Part shown: positions 1 through 8,668 of the stretch, piece after piece
Layout of the letters: the number at the start of each line of letters is the position of its first letter
Position numbering within the stretch: the stretch's first letter is position 1
Assembly: GCF_030506255.1 (NCBI RefSeq)
Contig: NZ_CP113431.1
Location: forward strand, 1,116,001-1,180,000
DNA: 64,000 nt
Origin: Nocardioides sp. Arc9.136
GTDB taxonomy: Bacteria > Actinomycetota > Actinomycetes > Propionibacteriales > Nocardioidaceae
Reading direction: 5' to 3'
Notes under the pieces: generated by a model
Told to the model about the DNA's origin: nothing
The model's input: only the letters and a program-made list of their open reading frames with translations
Database searches by the model: none
Translations under genes and position numbers: made by a program

Positions 1-1542
1 GCGGCGGTCCGCGCGCTGCGCGACGGGCTCGCCGAACGCGCCGACGCGCCGTTCACCCTCACCGCCGGTGGCCGGACGTGGGACGTCGACCCCGCGGCCG
101 CCGGCGTCGCCGTCGACCACCGGGCCTCGGTCGCCGAGGCCGGCGGCGGACGGTCCTGGGACCCGCGGCGGCTGTGGGCCTACTACACCGACGGCGAGGA
201 CCTCGACGCCGTGGTCGTCGTCGACGAGGAGGCCCTCGCCGAGGCGCTGGCGCCGGTCGAGGAGGACGTCGTCCGGCCCGCCCGCGACGGCGCGATCCGG
301 TTCGAGGGCAGCCGGGTCGTCACGACCGACCCGCGCCCGGGCGAGGAGGTCGACCGGGACGCGCTGCGCGACGAGCTCGCGGCGGCGTACCTCTCCGAGG
401 AGCCGACGGTCGAGGTGCCCCTGGTCGAGACCGAGCCCGAGATCGACGAAGCCGACCTGCGCGAGGCCGTCGAGGGCTTCGCCAACCCGGCGGTCTCGGC
501 CCCGGTCACCCTCGTCTTCGATGACTCGCCGGTGCGGCTGTCCCCGCGCCAGTTCGCGCCGCTCGTCACCATGACCGCCGAGGGCGGCGAGCTGGTGCCG
601 GAGGTCGACGAGCCGGCGCTGGAGGACCTCGTCGGCGACGTGGTCGGCGACGACGGCGCCCCGGTCGACGCGACCGTGGCCCTCGTGGGCGGCAAGCCGA
701 AGGTCGTGCCGGCCAAGCCCGGGGTGACCTACGACCCCGAGCAGGTCACCGAGACCTTCCTCGACCTGGTCACCCGCACCGGGGAGGACCGCAGGCTGGA
801 GGTCCGGGCGAAGGTCGCCGAGCCGGAGTTCACCACCGCCGACGCCCGCAAGCTCCAGATCACCGAGCAGGTCTCGACGTTCACGACGTACTACCCCCAC
901 GCGGACTACCGCAACACCAACATCGGCCGGGCCGCCGAGCTGGTCGACGGCACCGTGCTCAAGCCGGGGGAGACCTTCTCGCTCAACGGCACGGTCGGGG
1001 AGCGCACCGAGGAGAACGGCTTCACCGACGGCTTCGTCATCAACGACGGCATCCTGGTCGAGGACCTCGGCGGCGGCGTCTCGCAGATGGCCACGACGCT
1101 GTTCAACGCGATGTTCTTCGCCGGCCTCGAGGACGTCGAGCACAAGCCGCACTCCTTCTACATCGACCGCTACCCGGTCGGTCGCGAGGCCACCGTCGCC
1201 TGGGGAGCGGTCGACCTGCGGTTCCGCAACGACACGCCGTACGGCGTGCTGATCGACGCGAAGGTCACCCCGAGCAGCAGCAGCGGTGGCCAAGGCGTGG
1301 TCACGGTCTCGATGTGGTCGACCAAGGTCTGGGACATCACCACCACCACCTCGGACCGGTACGCCTACACGCCGCCGAAGACGCGGACGCTCGACACCCC
1401 GGACTGCTACCCCAACACCGGGTACTCCGGCTTCCAGGTCGACGTGGTGCGCTACTTCCGCAAGGCCGGCCAGGACGAGCTGGACCACCGCGAGACCTTC
1501 CACACGACGTACACCCCCAGCGACACGGTCGTCTGCAAGTAA
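1..1542 (+). CDS. VanW family / peptidoglycan-binding protein, 5' truncated by window
   Basis: The reading frame is open from base 1, so the N-terminus (expected signal anchor and first repeats) lies outside the window. The visible 513 residues carry one or more YoaR-like putative peptidoglycan-binding segments, then a C-terminal VanW domain from about base 850. That domain includes the block reading TLKPGETFSLN-like (here VLKPGETFSLNGTVG), GGGVSQMATTLFNA and a late HSFYIDRYPVGREATV. VanW proteins are cell-surface proteins of unknown activity, linked by name to vancomycin-resistance clusters but also common outside them. No van genes lie nearby, so a general cell-envelope role is inferred. 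It ends with TAA 30 bases before the lipase gene on the same strand. Confidence 0.9.
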   Translation, partial: AAVRALRDGLAERADAPFTLTAGGRTWDVDPAAAGVAVDHRASVAEAGGGRSWDPRRLWAYYTDGEDLDAVVVVDEEALAEALAPVEEDVVRPARDGAIRFEGSRVVTTDPRPGEEVDRDALRDELAAAYLSEEPTVEVPLVETEPEIDEADLREAVEGFANPAVSAPVTLVFDDSPVRLSPRQFAPLVTMTAEGGELVPEVDEPALEDLVGDVVGDDGAPVDATVALVGGKPKVVPAKPGVTYDPEQVTETFLDLVTRTGEDRRLEVRAKVAEPEFTTADARKLQITEQVSTFTTYYPHADYRNTNIGRAAELVDGTVLKPGETFSLNGTVGERTEENGFTDGFVINDGILVEDLGGGVSQMATTLFNAMFFAGLEDVEHKPHSFYIDRYPVGREATVAWGAVDLRFRNDTPYGVLIDAKVTPSSSSGGQGVVTVSMWSTKVWDITTTTSDRYAYTPPKTRTLDTPDCYPNTGYSGFQVDVVRYFRKAGQDELDHRETFHTTYTPSDTVVCK

Positions 1543-1572
1543 CCGCCGGCGGTCCCCGTCGTTGGTCCGGAC

Positions 1573-2433
1573 GTGCGCGCACCCCTCGCGGCCGTCGTCT
1601 CGGCCCTCCTGCTCCTGCTCGCCCCGCTCGCGATCGTCGGACCGGCAGGCCCGGCCGGTGCAGCGCCGTCGGGGTTCCCCCTGCCGCTGCCGGGCGGGCC
1701 CGGCGACCCGGTCGGCGCCAACGACTGGGACTGCCGCCCGACCGCGGAGCGACCCACCCCGGTGGTCCTCGTCCACGGCACGATCGGCGACCGCCGGAGC
1801 CTGCTCGACCCGTTGTCGGCCGCGGTCAAGGCGAAGGGGTTCTGCGTCTACTCCCTCGACTACGGCAACCGCGCCACCGGCGACATCGCCACCTCCGCGC
1901 AGCAGCTGAAGCGGTTCACGAAGCGCGTGCTGGCCGCGACCGGCGCCGCGAAGGTCTCGATGGTCGGCCACTCCCAGGGCGGGATGATGCCCCGCCACTA
2001 CATCAAGTTCCTCGGCGGGGCGAAGGTCGTCGACGACCTCATCGGCCTCGCGCCGTCCAACCACGGCACCGTCCTCAGCGGCGGGACCGCGCTCGCCCTG
2101 CTCACCAACCCCGTCCTCGACCTGGTCTGCCGGTCCTGCAACCAGCAGGCGGTCGGCTCGCCGTTCCTCACCCGCCTCAACGCCGGCGACGAGACGCACG
2201 GGCGGGTCAGCTACACGCAGGTGACCACGGCGTACGACGAGGTCGTCGTGCCGCACCTGTCCGGGTACCTCGAACCCGGCCCGCGCACGACCAACACCAC
2301 GATCCAGGACTCCTGCCCCGGCGACCTCGCCGAGCACCTGCTGATCCCGACCAGCCGCACCGCGATCGCCTGGACCCTCGAGGCGCTGACCCGGCCGGGC
2401 CCCGCGCGCAAGGGATTCAGGCCCGCGTGCTGA
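1573..2433 (+). CDS. Secreted alpha/beta-hydrolase lipase
   Basis: This is a 286-residue lipase starting at GTG. Residues 1-31 form a Sec signal peptide (charged start, Leu-rich core, AGA-type cleavage site). The mature part has the VVLVHGT strand/oxyanion motif at about 64-70, nucleophile Ser134 in GHSQG, a probable catalytic Asp222 in YDEVVVP and His255. Several Cys pairs (54/91, 186/189, 248/286) suggest extracellular disulfides. The layout resembles Streptomyces-type secreted esterases/lipases and triacylglycerol lipases. It should hydrolyse acylglycerols or other esters outside the cell. Its last 17 bases overlap the convergent GNAT gene. Substrate is not predictable. Confidence 0.9.
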   Translation: MRAPLAAVVSALLLLLAPLAIVGPAGPAGAAPSGFPLPLPGGPGDPVGANDWDCRPTAERPTPVVLVHGTIGDRRSLLDPLSAAVKAKGFCVYSLDYGNRATGDIATSAQQLKRFTKRVLAATGAAKVSMVGHSQGGMMPRHYIKFLGGAKVVDDLIGLAPSNHGTVLSGGTALALLTNPVLDLVCRSCNQQAVGSPFLTRLNAGDETHGRVSYTQVTTAYDEVVVPHLSGYLEPGPRTTNTTIQDSCPGDLAEHLLIPTSRTAIAWTLEALTRPGPARKGFRPAC

Positions 2434-3394
2434 GGTCCAGCGCCAGGTAGCGGTACCGGTGGTGCTCGACGAACCCGAGCCGGTCGTAGAGCGCCACCGC
2501 CGGCTCGTTGTCGGCGAGCACCTGCAGGTACGCCGTCGTCGCCCCCTGCTCCGCGCCCCAGCCCAGCAGCGCGGCCATCACCCGCAGCCCGAGACCCTGC
2601 CGCCGGCGCTCCGGGTCGACCTCGATGCCGCGGAACCCCACCCAGTCCCGGTCGTACGCCGCCACGCCGGTCGCCCCGGGCAGCTGTGCCCGCACCACCC
2701 CGGGAGCCTGCTCGACCAGCTCGACCTCGTCGCCGGTGGCGCCGGCTCCCCGCAGCGCGCGGCGGGCGGCGGCGACCCCGGCCACGGAGAACACCGTGTC
2801 GGCGTCGCCGCTCTCCGCGACCCACCCGCGCGCGCGGAAGGACGCCTCCTCGGCGCCGTCGGTCGGCACCGCGGCGACCGGCCGCCCGGTCGTGGCGGCG
2901 TAGAAGCCCACGACCTGGTCGTGGGCCCGGTCGACCGGGTCGACCCCGGCGGGGCCGAAGGCCAGCACGGAGTTGGCGCGCCGGGCCGTCGAGGTGGGGG
3001 AGCGGCGCAGCACCCAGTCGCCCACCGGCTCGGTCACCAGGTCCGGCCACAGCGCGAGGGCCCGCAGCTGCGCCTCGCGGGGGTCCACGCGGAGCCGGTG
3101 GCTGGGGCGGGGCGGCACCGGCTTGCCCGAGACGATGTCGGCCAGGGCGATCCGGACGGGCGCGGCCGCGGGGTCGTCGGGCTGCAGCAGGCAGCTGCCG
3201 CCCGGACCGCCGGTCCAGGCCAGGCAGGTGCCGAGCTGGTCGGTGAGCGCCGGTCCGCCGCTCGGACCGGTCTCGCCGCGCAGCACGCGGCGCACCACCA
3301 CGCGGCGGCCCACGACGTGCGGGCCGAGCAGGTGCTGTCCCACCGCTGCCGGAGTGCCCACGCCCACATCCTGGGGTTCTGACGGAACGGCCAC
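2417..3394 (-). CDS. GNAT family N-acetyltransferase
   Basis: A 325-residue protein with a GNAT fold in the C-terminal 130 residues: [18 protein letters not shown] is the acetyl-CoA pyrophosphate loop (R/Q-x-x-G-x-G/A type), followed by the typical [20 protein letters not shown] motif. The N-terminal half is longer than in minimal GNATs and may be a second, degenerate GNAT domain. It lies divergent from fdxA and close to dapC, an arrangement also seen in other actinobacteria. Substrate is unknown. The 3' end overlaps the lipase by 17 bases. Confidence 0.85.
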   Translation of the reverse strand: MAVPSEPQDVGVGTPAAVGQHLLGPHVVGRRVVVRRVLRGETGPSGGPALTDQLGTCLAWTGGPGGSCLLQPDDPAAAPVRIALADIVSGKPVPPRPSHRLRVDPREAQLRALALWPDLVTEPVGDWVLRRSPTSTARRANSVLAFGPAGVDPVDRAHDQVVGFYAATTGRPVAAVPTDGAEEASFRARGWVAESGDADTVFSVAGVAAARRALRGAGATGDEVELVEQAPGVVRAQLPGATGVAAYDRDWVGFRGIEVDPERRRQGLGLRVMAALLGWGAEQGATTAYLQVLADNEPAVALYDRLGFVEHHRYRYLALDLSTRA

Positions 3395-3435
3395 GACCGG
3401 ATACTAGGGTTGAGCCCGTACGTGCATCCCTTTGC

Positions 3436-3447
3436 GCCCAGGAGGAA
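3436..3447 (+). promoter_or_regulatory. Strong Shine-Dalgarno site of fdxA
   Basis: The motif AGGAGG lies about 6 bases before the GTG at 3451 and decides that start. A TACTAG/TAGGGT stretch at 3403-3410 is a plausible -10 box, giving a leader of roughly 30 nucleotides. Confidence 0.6.
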
Positions 3448-3450
3448 CCG

Positions 3451-3777
3451 GTGACCTACGTCATCTCCCAGCCGTGTGTCGACCTGAAGGACCGCGCGTG
3501 CGTCGACGAGTGCCCGGTCGACTGCATCTACGAGGGCAAGCGGATGCTGTACATCCACCCCGACGAGTGCGTCGACTGCGGTGCCTGCGAGCCGGTCTGC
3601 CCGGTCGAGGCCATCTTCTACGAGGACGACGTGCCGGAGCAGTGGAAGGACTACTACACCGCGAACGTCGGCTTCTTCGACGACCTCGGCTCGCCCGGTG
3701 GCGCGGCCAAGATGGGTGAGATCGACAAGGACCACCCGTTCATCGCCGGGCTCGAGCCGCAGAACCAGGACCACTGA
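3451..3777 (+). CDS. fdxA: Ferredoxin, 7Fe-8S (3Fe-4S plus 4Fe-4S) type
   Basis: A 108-residue ferredoxin beginning YVISQPCVD, with Cys9, Cys17, Cys21 and Cys25 in the first half and the C-x2-C-x2-C-x3-C set at 40, 43, 46 and 50. This is the seven-iron arrangement of actinobacterial FdxA/FdxC. The acidic C-terminal extension from about residue 55 is normal for the family. It is a cytoplasmic low-potential electron carrier, for example to cytochromes P450 or other oxidoreductases. The stop codon overlaps the apparent CTG start of dapC, so the two are almost certainly co-transcribed and translationally coupled. Confidence 0.96.
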   Translation: MTYVISQPCVDLKDRACVDECPVDCIYEGKRMLYIHPDECVDCGACEPVCPVEAIFYEDDVPEQWKDYYTANVGFFDDLGSPGGAAKMGEIDKDHPFIAGLEPQNQDH

Positions 3778-4871
3778 GCGTCTCCTCGCGGCTGCCTGAC
3801 TTCCCCTGGGACCACCTGGTCAGGTACGCCGAGCAGGCCCGTCGGCACCCCGACGGGATCGTCGACCTCTCGGTCGGCACGCCGGTCGACCCCACTCCGG
3901 AGGTCGTCCAGCAGGCGCTGCGCGCCGCCGCGGACTCGCCGGGCTACCCGCTCACGATCGGCCGCGCCGAGACCCGCCAGGCCTGCCTGGACTGGATGGA
4001 GCGCAAGCACGGCGTGACCGGGCTGGGGCTCGACCAGGTGCTGCCGGTGATCGGCTCCAAGGAGCTGATCGGATCGATGGCGGTCCACCTCGGGATCGGT
4101 GCGGGGGACCTGATCGGCTACCCCGAGCTGGCCTACCCGACCTACGAGGTCGGCGCCGCCCTCGCCGGTGCCCGCGCCCTCGCGACGGACTCGCTGACGG
4201 CGTTCGGGCCGGAGGTGCCGCGGCTGCTCTGGCTCAACTCGCCCTCCAACCCCACCGGCCGGGTGCTGCCCGTCGAGCACCTCCGCAAGGTCGTCGAGTG
4301 GTGCCGCGAGCGGGGCACGATCCTCGTCTCCGACGAGTGCTACGTCGAGTGCGCCTGGGAGGCCGAGCCGGTCTCGGTGCTCCACCCCGACGTCTGCGGC
4401 GGGTCGGCCGAGGGCATCCTCGCCGTGCACTCCCTCTCCAAGCGCTCCAACCTCGCGGGCTACCGCTGCGCGTTCGTCGCCGGCGACGCCGCCCTGGTCG
4501 GCGAGCTGCTCGCGGTGCGCAAGAACCTCGGCCTGCAGATGCCCGGGCCGCAGCAGCGGGCGATGGCCGCCGCGCTCGACGACGACGTCCACGCCACCGA
4601 GCAGCACGCCCGGTACGCCGCGCGCCGCCGCGTGCTGCGTGACGCCCTGGAGGGCGCGGGGTTCCGCGTCGACCACTCCGAGGCCTCGCTCTACCTCTGG
4701 TCCACCCGCGGGGAAAGCTGCTGGGACACGGTCGCGGCGCTCGCCGAGCGCGGCATCCTCGTCGCTCCCGGCTCCTTCTACGGGAAGGCCGGCGACCAGC
4801 ACGTCCGGGTGGCCTTCACCGCCACCGACGAGCGCATCGACGCCGCCGCGGAGCGTCTTTCCGCCTCCTGA
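3774..4871 (+). CDS. dapC: Succinyldiaminopimelate aminotransferase
   Basis: Class I/II PLP-dependent aminotransferase, about 365 residues. It catalyses N-succinyl-2-amino-6-ketopimelate to N-succinyl-LL-diaminopimelate in lysine/peptidoglycan-precursor synthesis. Visible features are the N-terminal LPDFPWD block of the actinobacterial DapC group, [25 protein letters not shown] (Asp about 187) and the PLP lysine in SLSKRSN (about Lys223). No ATG, GTG or TTG exists in frame between the stop at 3717 and the conserved N-terminus. The best start is CTG at 3774, overlapping the fdxA TGA as CTGA. The first in-frame ATG, at 3996, would remove conserved sequence. dapD and dapE lie downstream in the same window. 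Confidence 0.92.
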   Translation: MSVSSRLPDFPWDHLVRYAEQARRHPDGIVDLSVGTPVDPTPEVVQQALRAAADSPGYPLTIGRAETRQACLDWMERKHGVTGLGLDQVLPVIGSKELIGSMAVHLGIGAGDLIGYPELAYPTYEVGAALAGARALATDSLTAFGPEVPRLLWLNSPSNPTGRVLPVEHLRKVVEWCRERGTILVSDECYVECAWEAEPVSVLHPDVCGGSAEGILAVHSLSKRSNLAGYRCAFVAGDAALVGELLAVRKNLGLQMPGPQQRAMAAALDDDVHATEQHARYAARRRVLRDALEGAGFRVDHSEASLYLWSTRGESCWDTVAALAERGILVAPGSFYGKAGDQHVRVAFTATDERIDAAAERLSAS

Positions 4872-5094
4872 GGGATCGGGTAGCCCGAAATCCGGGATCC
4901 GAGGTGTGATCGGGCTCACCGCGGGTTACGGTGCACACGGGTTCACCGGCGACGCCGGCGAGGGGTAACAGCGCAGTCGCGCGCCTCGGGACATCGGGGC
5001 AACGGCTGTGCACTCCCTCGTCCGGATGCCGGTGCGCCACAGGCAACGCGTGACGACCGCACGCTGACCTCACCCCCCTTTAGGAGACACCCAG
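4872..5094. promoter_or_regulatory. Intergenic region with a possible structured leader
   Basis: The 223 bases between dapC and the secreted protein gene contain several pairing elements. A small dapC-proximal hairpin TCGGG/CCCGA sits at 4875-4888. A 7-bp long-range stem GTGCACA (4931-4937) with TGTGCAC (5007-5013) encloses local hairpins CCGGC/GCCGG and CGAGG/CCTCG, followed by GCGTG/CACGC near 5047-5065. The Shine-Dalgarno AGGAGA is at 5082-5087. A closing stem with nested hairpins resembles a cis-regulatory RNA, but I cannot assign it to a known riboswitch class. Confidence 0.35.
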
Positions 5095-5868
5095 ATGATC
5101 CGATCCCTCCTCCGGCCCGTGGCGGTGGCCTTCGTGGCCGTCGCGCTCGTGCTGGGGTTCACCAGTGGCGCCGGTGCCGGTGTCACTCGCGCGCCGAGCG
5201 CCACCACCGCCTCCTCGTCGGCCGCCGCGGCTGCTGCCGACTGCTCCGCGGAGCGGGCGGACGTCAACCGGGCCAACAAGCAGGTCAAGAAGAAGCAGAC
5301 CAAGCTGAAGGCCGCCAAGAAGCAGCTCCGCAAGGCCAAGAGCTCGGGCAACCAGACCAAGGTCAAGAAGGCCAAGGTCAAGAAGAAGAAGTTCGCCAAG
5401 CAGGTCCGCAAGGCCAAGCAGCGCAAGTCGCGCGCGCAGCGCAACCTGCGTGCCTGCCAGAACAGCGGCACGCCCACGACGCCGGGCGCCAGCCCGATCC
5501 AGGCGCTGTGCGACGCCGGTCTGCCCCAGGCGATCTGCGACGCGTTCGCCAGCATCCCGATCCCGACCCCGGGTGGCGGCGGTGGCGCGAGCCCGCTGCA
5601 GCCGCTCTGCGACGCTGCTGCGCCCCTGCAGCCGCTCTGTGACGCCACGGCCGGCGGTCTCCCGGCGCCGGGTGCGGACAGCCCGATCCAGCCGCTGTGC
5701 GACGCGGGTCTCCCGCAGGCCATCTGCGACGCGGCTGCCGGTGGTCTCGGCGGAGGCAACCCGCTCGACCTGCTGCTCGGCCCGCTCTGCGAGGCCCTGC
5801 CGATCGACCTGCCGCTGGTCTGCGACCTGCCGGGCCTGCCCCTGCCGTTCCCGCGCCAGGCCGCCTGA
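5095..5868 (+). CDS. Secreted Lys-rich coiled-coil / Cys-repeat protein, unknown function
   Basis: A 257-residue protein I do not recognise. Residues 1-30 are a signal peptide. Residues 50-121 form an extremely Lys-rich, Ala/Gln/Arg-containing segment that reads as a helical hairpin. It is bounded by Cys50 and Cys121, which could close it with a disulfide. The rest (130-257) is Pro/Gly-rich with repeats built on PLCDA or AICDA: SPIQxLCDAGLPQAICDA occurs at 133-150 and again at 196-213. Eight Cys lie at 139, 148, 172, 182, 202, 211, 232 and 243. The basic coil would suit binding to anionic wall polymers (inference). It has its own RBS (AGGAGA) and a strong hairpin terminator downstream. Confidence 0.8.
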   Translation: MIRSLLRPVAVAFVAVALVLGFTSGAGAGVTRAPSATTASSSAAAAAADCSAERADVNRANKQVKKKQTKLKAAKKQLRKAKSSGNQTKVKKAKVKKKKFAKQVRKAKQRKSRAQRNLRACQNSGTPTTPGASPIQALCDAGLPQAICDAFASIPIPTPGGGGGASPLQPLCDAAAPLQPLCDATAGGLPAPGADSPIQPLCDAGLPQAICDAAAGGLGGGNPLDLLLGPLCEALPIDLPLVCDLPGLPLPFPRQAA

Positions 5869-5922
5869 CCCAGCAGTACCGCACCACAGCAGCACAGCAC
5901 CACAGCAGCACCGCAGCACACG

Positions 5923-5960
5923 CGACAGCGCCACCGCCCGGCCGGGGGGTGGCGCTGTCG
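5923..5960. terminator. Bidirectional hairpin terminator
   Basis: A perfect 13-bp stem, CGACAGCGCCACC (5923-5935) with its complement at 5948-5960, and a 12-base GC-rich loop. It has no U-tract, as usual in high-GC actinobacteria. It lies between the convergent secreted-protein gene and the AI-2E permease gene and could serve both. The preceding 5871-5920 is a CAGCA-type low-complexity tract. Confidence 0.7.
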
Positions 5961-6004
5961 TCGTACGTGGAGGGGTGCGGTGCGGGTCAGGTCCCGCACG
6001 CTGG

Positions 6005-7216
6005 TCAGGCCGGCTGCGCCCCGGCGTCCTCGTCAGGCGCCGGCGGGGTGAGCGGCGGGGCCGGGTCCGCGAGCGTCGAGAGGTAGCGCAGGACGACGGC
6101 GACCATGGCCGCGACAGGTACGGCGAGGAACGCGCCGGCGATGCCGAAGAGGGTCGAGCCCACGGTCACCGCGAGGATCACCACGCCGGCGTGGAGCTGC
6201 ATCGCACGCGACTGCAGCCACGGCTGGAGGACGTTGCCCTCGAGCTGCTGGACCACGATGATCGCCGCGAGCACGACCAGCGCGCCCTCGATGCCGACCG
6301 ACACCAGCGCCACCAGGACCGCGAGGCCGCCGACGACGAAGGCGCCGAGGATCGGGACGAACCCGCCGAAGAACGTCAGCACCGCCAGCGGCACGGCGAG
6401 CGGGACGCCGACCACGGCGAGGGCGATGCCGATGAGCACCGCATCGACGAGGCTCACGATCGCCTGGGTCCGGACGAAGCCGCCGAGCGTGGTCCACACC
6501 TGGTCGAGCACCTGGTCGAGGTGCCGGCCCACCCGGGGGCCGGTCACCCCAGCGGCCCACGGCCGGAACCGGTGGCCGTCCTTGAGGTAGAGGAACGTCA
6601 GCACGAGGGTGAGGGCCAGCGTCACCAGGCCGGAGGACACGGCGTTCACGCCGACGAGGACGCCGCTGGCGATCGACCCGGCGCTGTCGCCGAGCCGGTC
6701 GCGGGCGTCGGTCACGGCGGTGTCGACCTGGTCCTGGGAGATCAGCTCCTTCTCGACCGCCCAGTCACGCAGCTGGTCGATGCCCTCGGAGGCGTCGGAG
6801 ACGATCTCGTCGCCCTGACCGGTGACCGACGGCGCGATGGCCGCGACGCCGCCGGCGATGACCGCCAGCGCCGCGAGCATCACGAGGCCGGCCGCCAGTC
6901 CCCGTGGCACCCGGGTGCGCCGGGTCAGCAGCTCGCTGGCGGGCTGGAGGACCGACGCCAGGATCAGGGCGAGGAAGGCGGGCAGGAGGGCGACCCACAG
7001 CACTCCCACCAACCAGCCGAGGACGACGGCTGCGAGGGCGACGCCCACCCAGCGCCAGGACCAGGTGGCGAGCCACGTCAGTCCGGTGGCCAGGCCGGCC
7101 TGGCGGGCGGTCTCGCTCGCGGCCGCGAGCGGGGCGGACGAGGGTGCGGGAGCGGGGTCGGGCGCGGAGCGCGGGCTCGCGTCGGGGCTCGGGGAGTCAG
7201 GGGAGGTCGGGGGCAC
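6005..7216 (-). CDS. AI-2E family (UPF0118) transporter
   Basis: A 403-residue integral membrane protein with the layout of the AI-2E/UPF0118 permease family. It has paired N-terminal helices, a long extracytoplasmic region (about residues 110-190) and a C-terminal helix cluster with the conserved GGFVPILGAFVVG block. The N-terminus is Ser/Pro/Asp-rich and disordered. Some members export autoinducer-2 and others act as Na+/H+ antiporters, so substrate is open. The start is GTG at 7216. No luxS is seen nearby. Confidence 0.88.
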   Translation of the reverse strand: MPPTSPDSPSPDASPRSAPDPAPAPSSAPLAAASETARQAGLATGLTWLATWSWRWVGVALAAVVLGWLVGVLWVALLPAFLALILASVLQPASELLTRRTRVPRGLAAGLVMLAALAVIAGGVAAIAPSVTGQGDEIVSDASEGIDQLRDWAVEKELISQDQVDTAVTDARDRLGDSAGSIASGVLVGVNAVSSGLVTLALTLVLTFLYLKDGHRFRPWAAGVTGPRVGRHLDQVLDQVWTTLGGFVRTQAIVSLVDAVLIGIALAVVGVPLAVPLAVLTFFGGFVPILGAFVVGGLAVLVALVSVGIEGALVVLAAIIVVQQLEGNVLQPWLQSRAMQLHAGVVILAVTVGSTLFGIAGAFLAVPVAAMVAVVLRYLSTLADPAPPLTPPAPDEDAGAQPA

Positions 7217-7262
7217 ACAGGACGGGTACCCCCTTCGACCGGCTCCGCCCGGTGCGCACCCC

Positions 7263-7442
7263 TCAGGAGGCCGGCTGCAGCAGGTGGTCGGAGCCGTCAG
7301 GGGTCAGGTAGTGGCCGTCGTCGAAGAGCACGACGCCGTTGCAGAGCCGGCACCAGCCCTGCTCGCTGTGGTCGGCGGTGACGTGCGCCGACCAGCAGGC
7401 GGCGTCGGTGGGCTCGGGGCAGGCGGGGGAGTGGTCGCACAT
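7263..7442 (-). CDS. DUF5999 family small protein
   Basis: A 59-residue protein starting MCDHSPACPEP and ending in HLLQPAS. It carries the DUF5999 hallmarks: an N-terminal MC-x-H-xxxC cluster, a central DHSEQGWCRLCNGVVLFDD block and a Pro-Asp-Gly end. It holds Cys2, Cys8, Cys16, Cys31 and Cys34 plus His residues, so a small metal-binding fold is possible (inference). The family is widespread in actinobacteria and of unknown function. It sits 46 bases upstream of the AI-2E permease gene on the same strand, so co-transcription is plausible. Confidence 0.85.
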   Translation of the reverse strand: MCDHSPACPEPTDAACWSAHVTADHSEQGWCRLCNGVVLFDDGHYLTPDGSDHLLQPAS

Positions 7443-7607
7443 CGTCGTGGTCGCTCTCGGTCTCGATCGGGTGGAAGCGTGGAAGGGCTTCCATGGAACG
7501 ACACGATCGGCCGTCGTGCAGCCGATCTGCGCGAATCTGTGGACAAGCCTGCGGCGACCTGGAGGCTGTGCGCGCGGGCCGGCCCCACCGCCGGCGCAGC
7601 GGCTGCC

Positions 7608-8570
7608 TCAGTCGAAGACGTCGACGTGGACGTGGTCGCGGTGCTCGAGGATCGCCTGGTCGCCCGAGCGCGACGGCGGGTCGTAGTCGCGCCAGCCGGA
7701 CCCGGAACGCCAGCCGTTCTTCCAGATCCGGTCGTCGAAGATCACCGTCTGCACGTCCAGCCGGTCGGCCATCGCCACGAGGTAGTGGGCGACCGCCCAG
7801 CCCCGGGTCTTGTTGGTCTCGTTGACCGGGCGGAAGAAGACGTCGACCGCCCGCCCGTCGTAGTGCGTCGAGCCCTCCATGTGGCCGTCGCGCACGCCGC
7901 CGGGTGCGAACCCGCCGAGCGACTGGTCGCCGAACACGTTCTCGACCTCCCGGCGCACCTTCTCGGCCCGGCGGACCAGCCCGGAGGCGGTGAGGTCGTC
8001 GGAGGCCTCGTCGGCGTCACCGTCCACCTCGCAGGTGAACGCCGCGCGGGAGTTGCCGGTGAGGGCGGAGGCGAGGACGCGGGCGTCGGCCTCGTGGTCG
8101 GCGTAGGCGTCGGGGAAGCCCGAGCGCTGGACGAGCTGGGCGGCCTCGGTCACCTCCATCGACTCGTACTCGCCGACCTCGGCCAGCTCGTCGTAGAACT
8201 TCCCGGCGGCGTACGCCGGGTCGAGCACCTGCGCGGGCGTGCCCCAGCCCTGCGAGGGCCGCTGCTGGAACAGCCCGAGGGAGTCCCGGTCGCCGTAGTC
8301 GATGTTGTAGAGCTCCGACTCCTGGTACGCCGTGGCGAGCGCGATCGTGGCCGCACGCGCGGGCAGGCCGCGGCCGACGGCGATGCCGGTGATCAGGGCG
8401 GCGTTCTCGGCCTGCTCCACGTCGAGCTCGACCGTGCGGCCGTCGACCGTCGCGGTGCACTGCTCGCTGCCCAGGAACGGGGTGGAGTCCCGCAGGACGT
8501 CCCACCCCACGTACGCGCTCACGCCCAGAGCGGCCGCGCCCAGCAGCGCGACGCCCGTCCCCACCCTCAT
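7608..8570 (-). CDS. Membrane-anchored lysozyme-like / peptidase M15-like wall protein
   Basis: A 320-residue protein. Residues 5-22 form an N-terminal membrane anchor or uncleaved signal. Residues 52-135 resemble a transglycosylase-like domain: ALATAYQESELYNIDYGDRDSLGLFQQRP, with Glu84 as the probable catalytic acid. The C-terminal part (about 215-320) matches the ARB_07466-like domain, with an HxxxxHYDGRAVDV motif and a terminal HRDHVHVDVFD that look like the zinc ligands of a D,D-carboxypeptidase fold. The family is often annotated as hypothetical or wrongly as heavy-metal transporter. A role in peptidoglycan remodelling is inferred. Start ATG at 8570. Confidence 0.82.
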   Translation of the reverse strand: MRVGTGVALLGAAALGVSAYVGWDVLRDSTPFLGSEQCTATVDGRTVELDVEQAENAALITGIAVGRGLPARAATIALATAYQESELYNIDYGDRDSLGLFQQRPSQGWGTPAQVLDPAYAAGKFYDELAEVGEYESMEVTEAAQLVQRSGFPDAYADHEADARVLASALTGNSRAAFTCEVDGDADEASDDLTASGLVRRAEKVRREVENVFGDQSLGGFAPGGVRDGHMEGSTHYDGRAVDVFFRPVNETNKTRGWAVAHYLVAMADRLDVQTVIFDDRIWKNGWRSGSGWRDYDPPSRSGDQAILEHRDHVHVDVFD

Positions 8571-8620
8571 GGAGCCAGTCTCCGGACCGGCCGAAATCGG
8601 CCTGTGCCAGCGTGCCGGAC

Positions 8621-8668
8621 CAGCGGCCCGGCCAGTGGACCGGCCAGGGGCCCGGTCAGGGGCCCGGT
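8621..8668. repeat. 12-bp tandem repeat, four units, at the dapD 3' end
   Basis: Four consecutive 12-base units: CAGCGGCCCGGC, CAGTGGACCGGC, then CAGGGGCCCGGT twice. The array abuts the dapD stop codon (8668-8670). Units are self-complementary in part (GGGCCC, CCGG), so the tract may also act as a transcription terminator. Confidence 0.7.

Noticed and set aside
3384..3411. GGAAC...GTT as an ECF sigma promoter for fdxA
   Set aside because: The spacing is 20 bases, outside the 16-19 expected; a housekeeping -10 box is more likely.
5871..5920. CAGCA-rich tract as a coding extension
   Set aside because: It follows a clear stop codon and precedes a terminator; no start codon with ribosome site is present.
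7304..7588. 94-residue minus-strand frame before the wall protein
   Set aside because: It overlaps the DUF5999 gene in another frame and consists of Pro/Arg/Ser low-complexity sequence.
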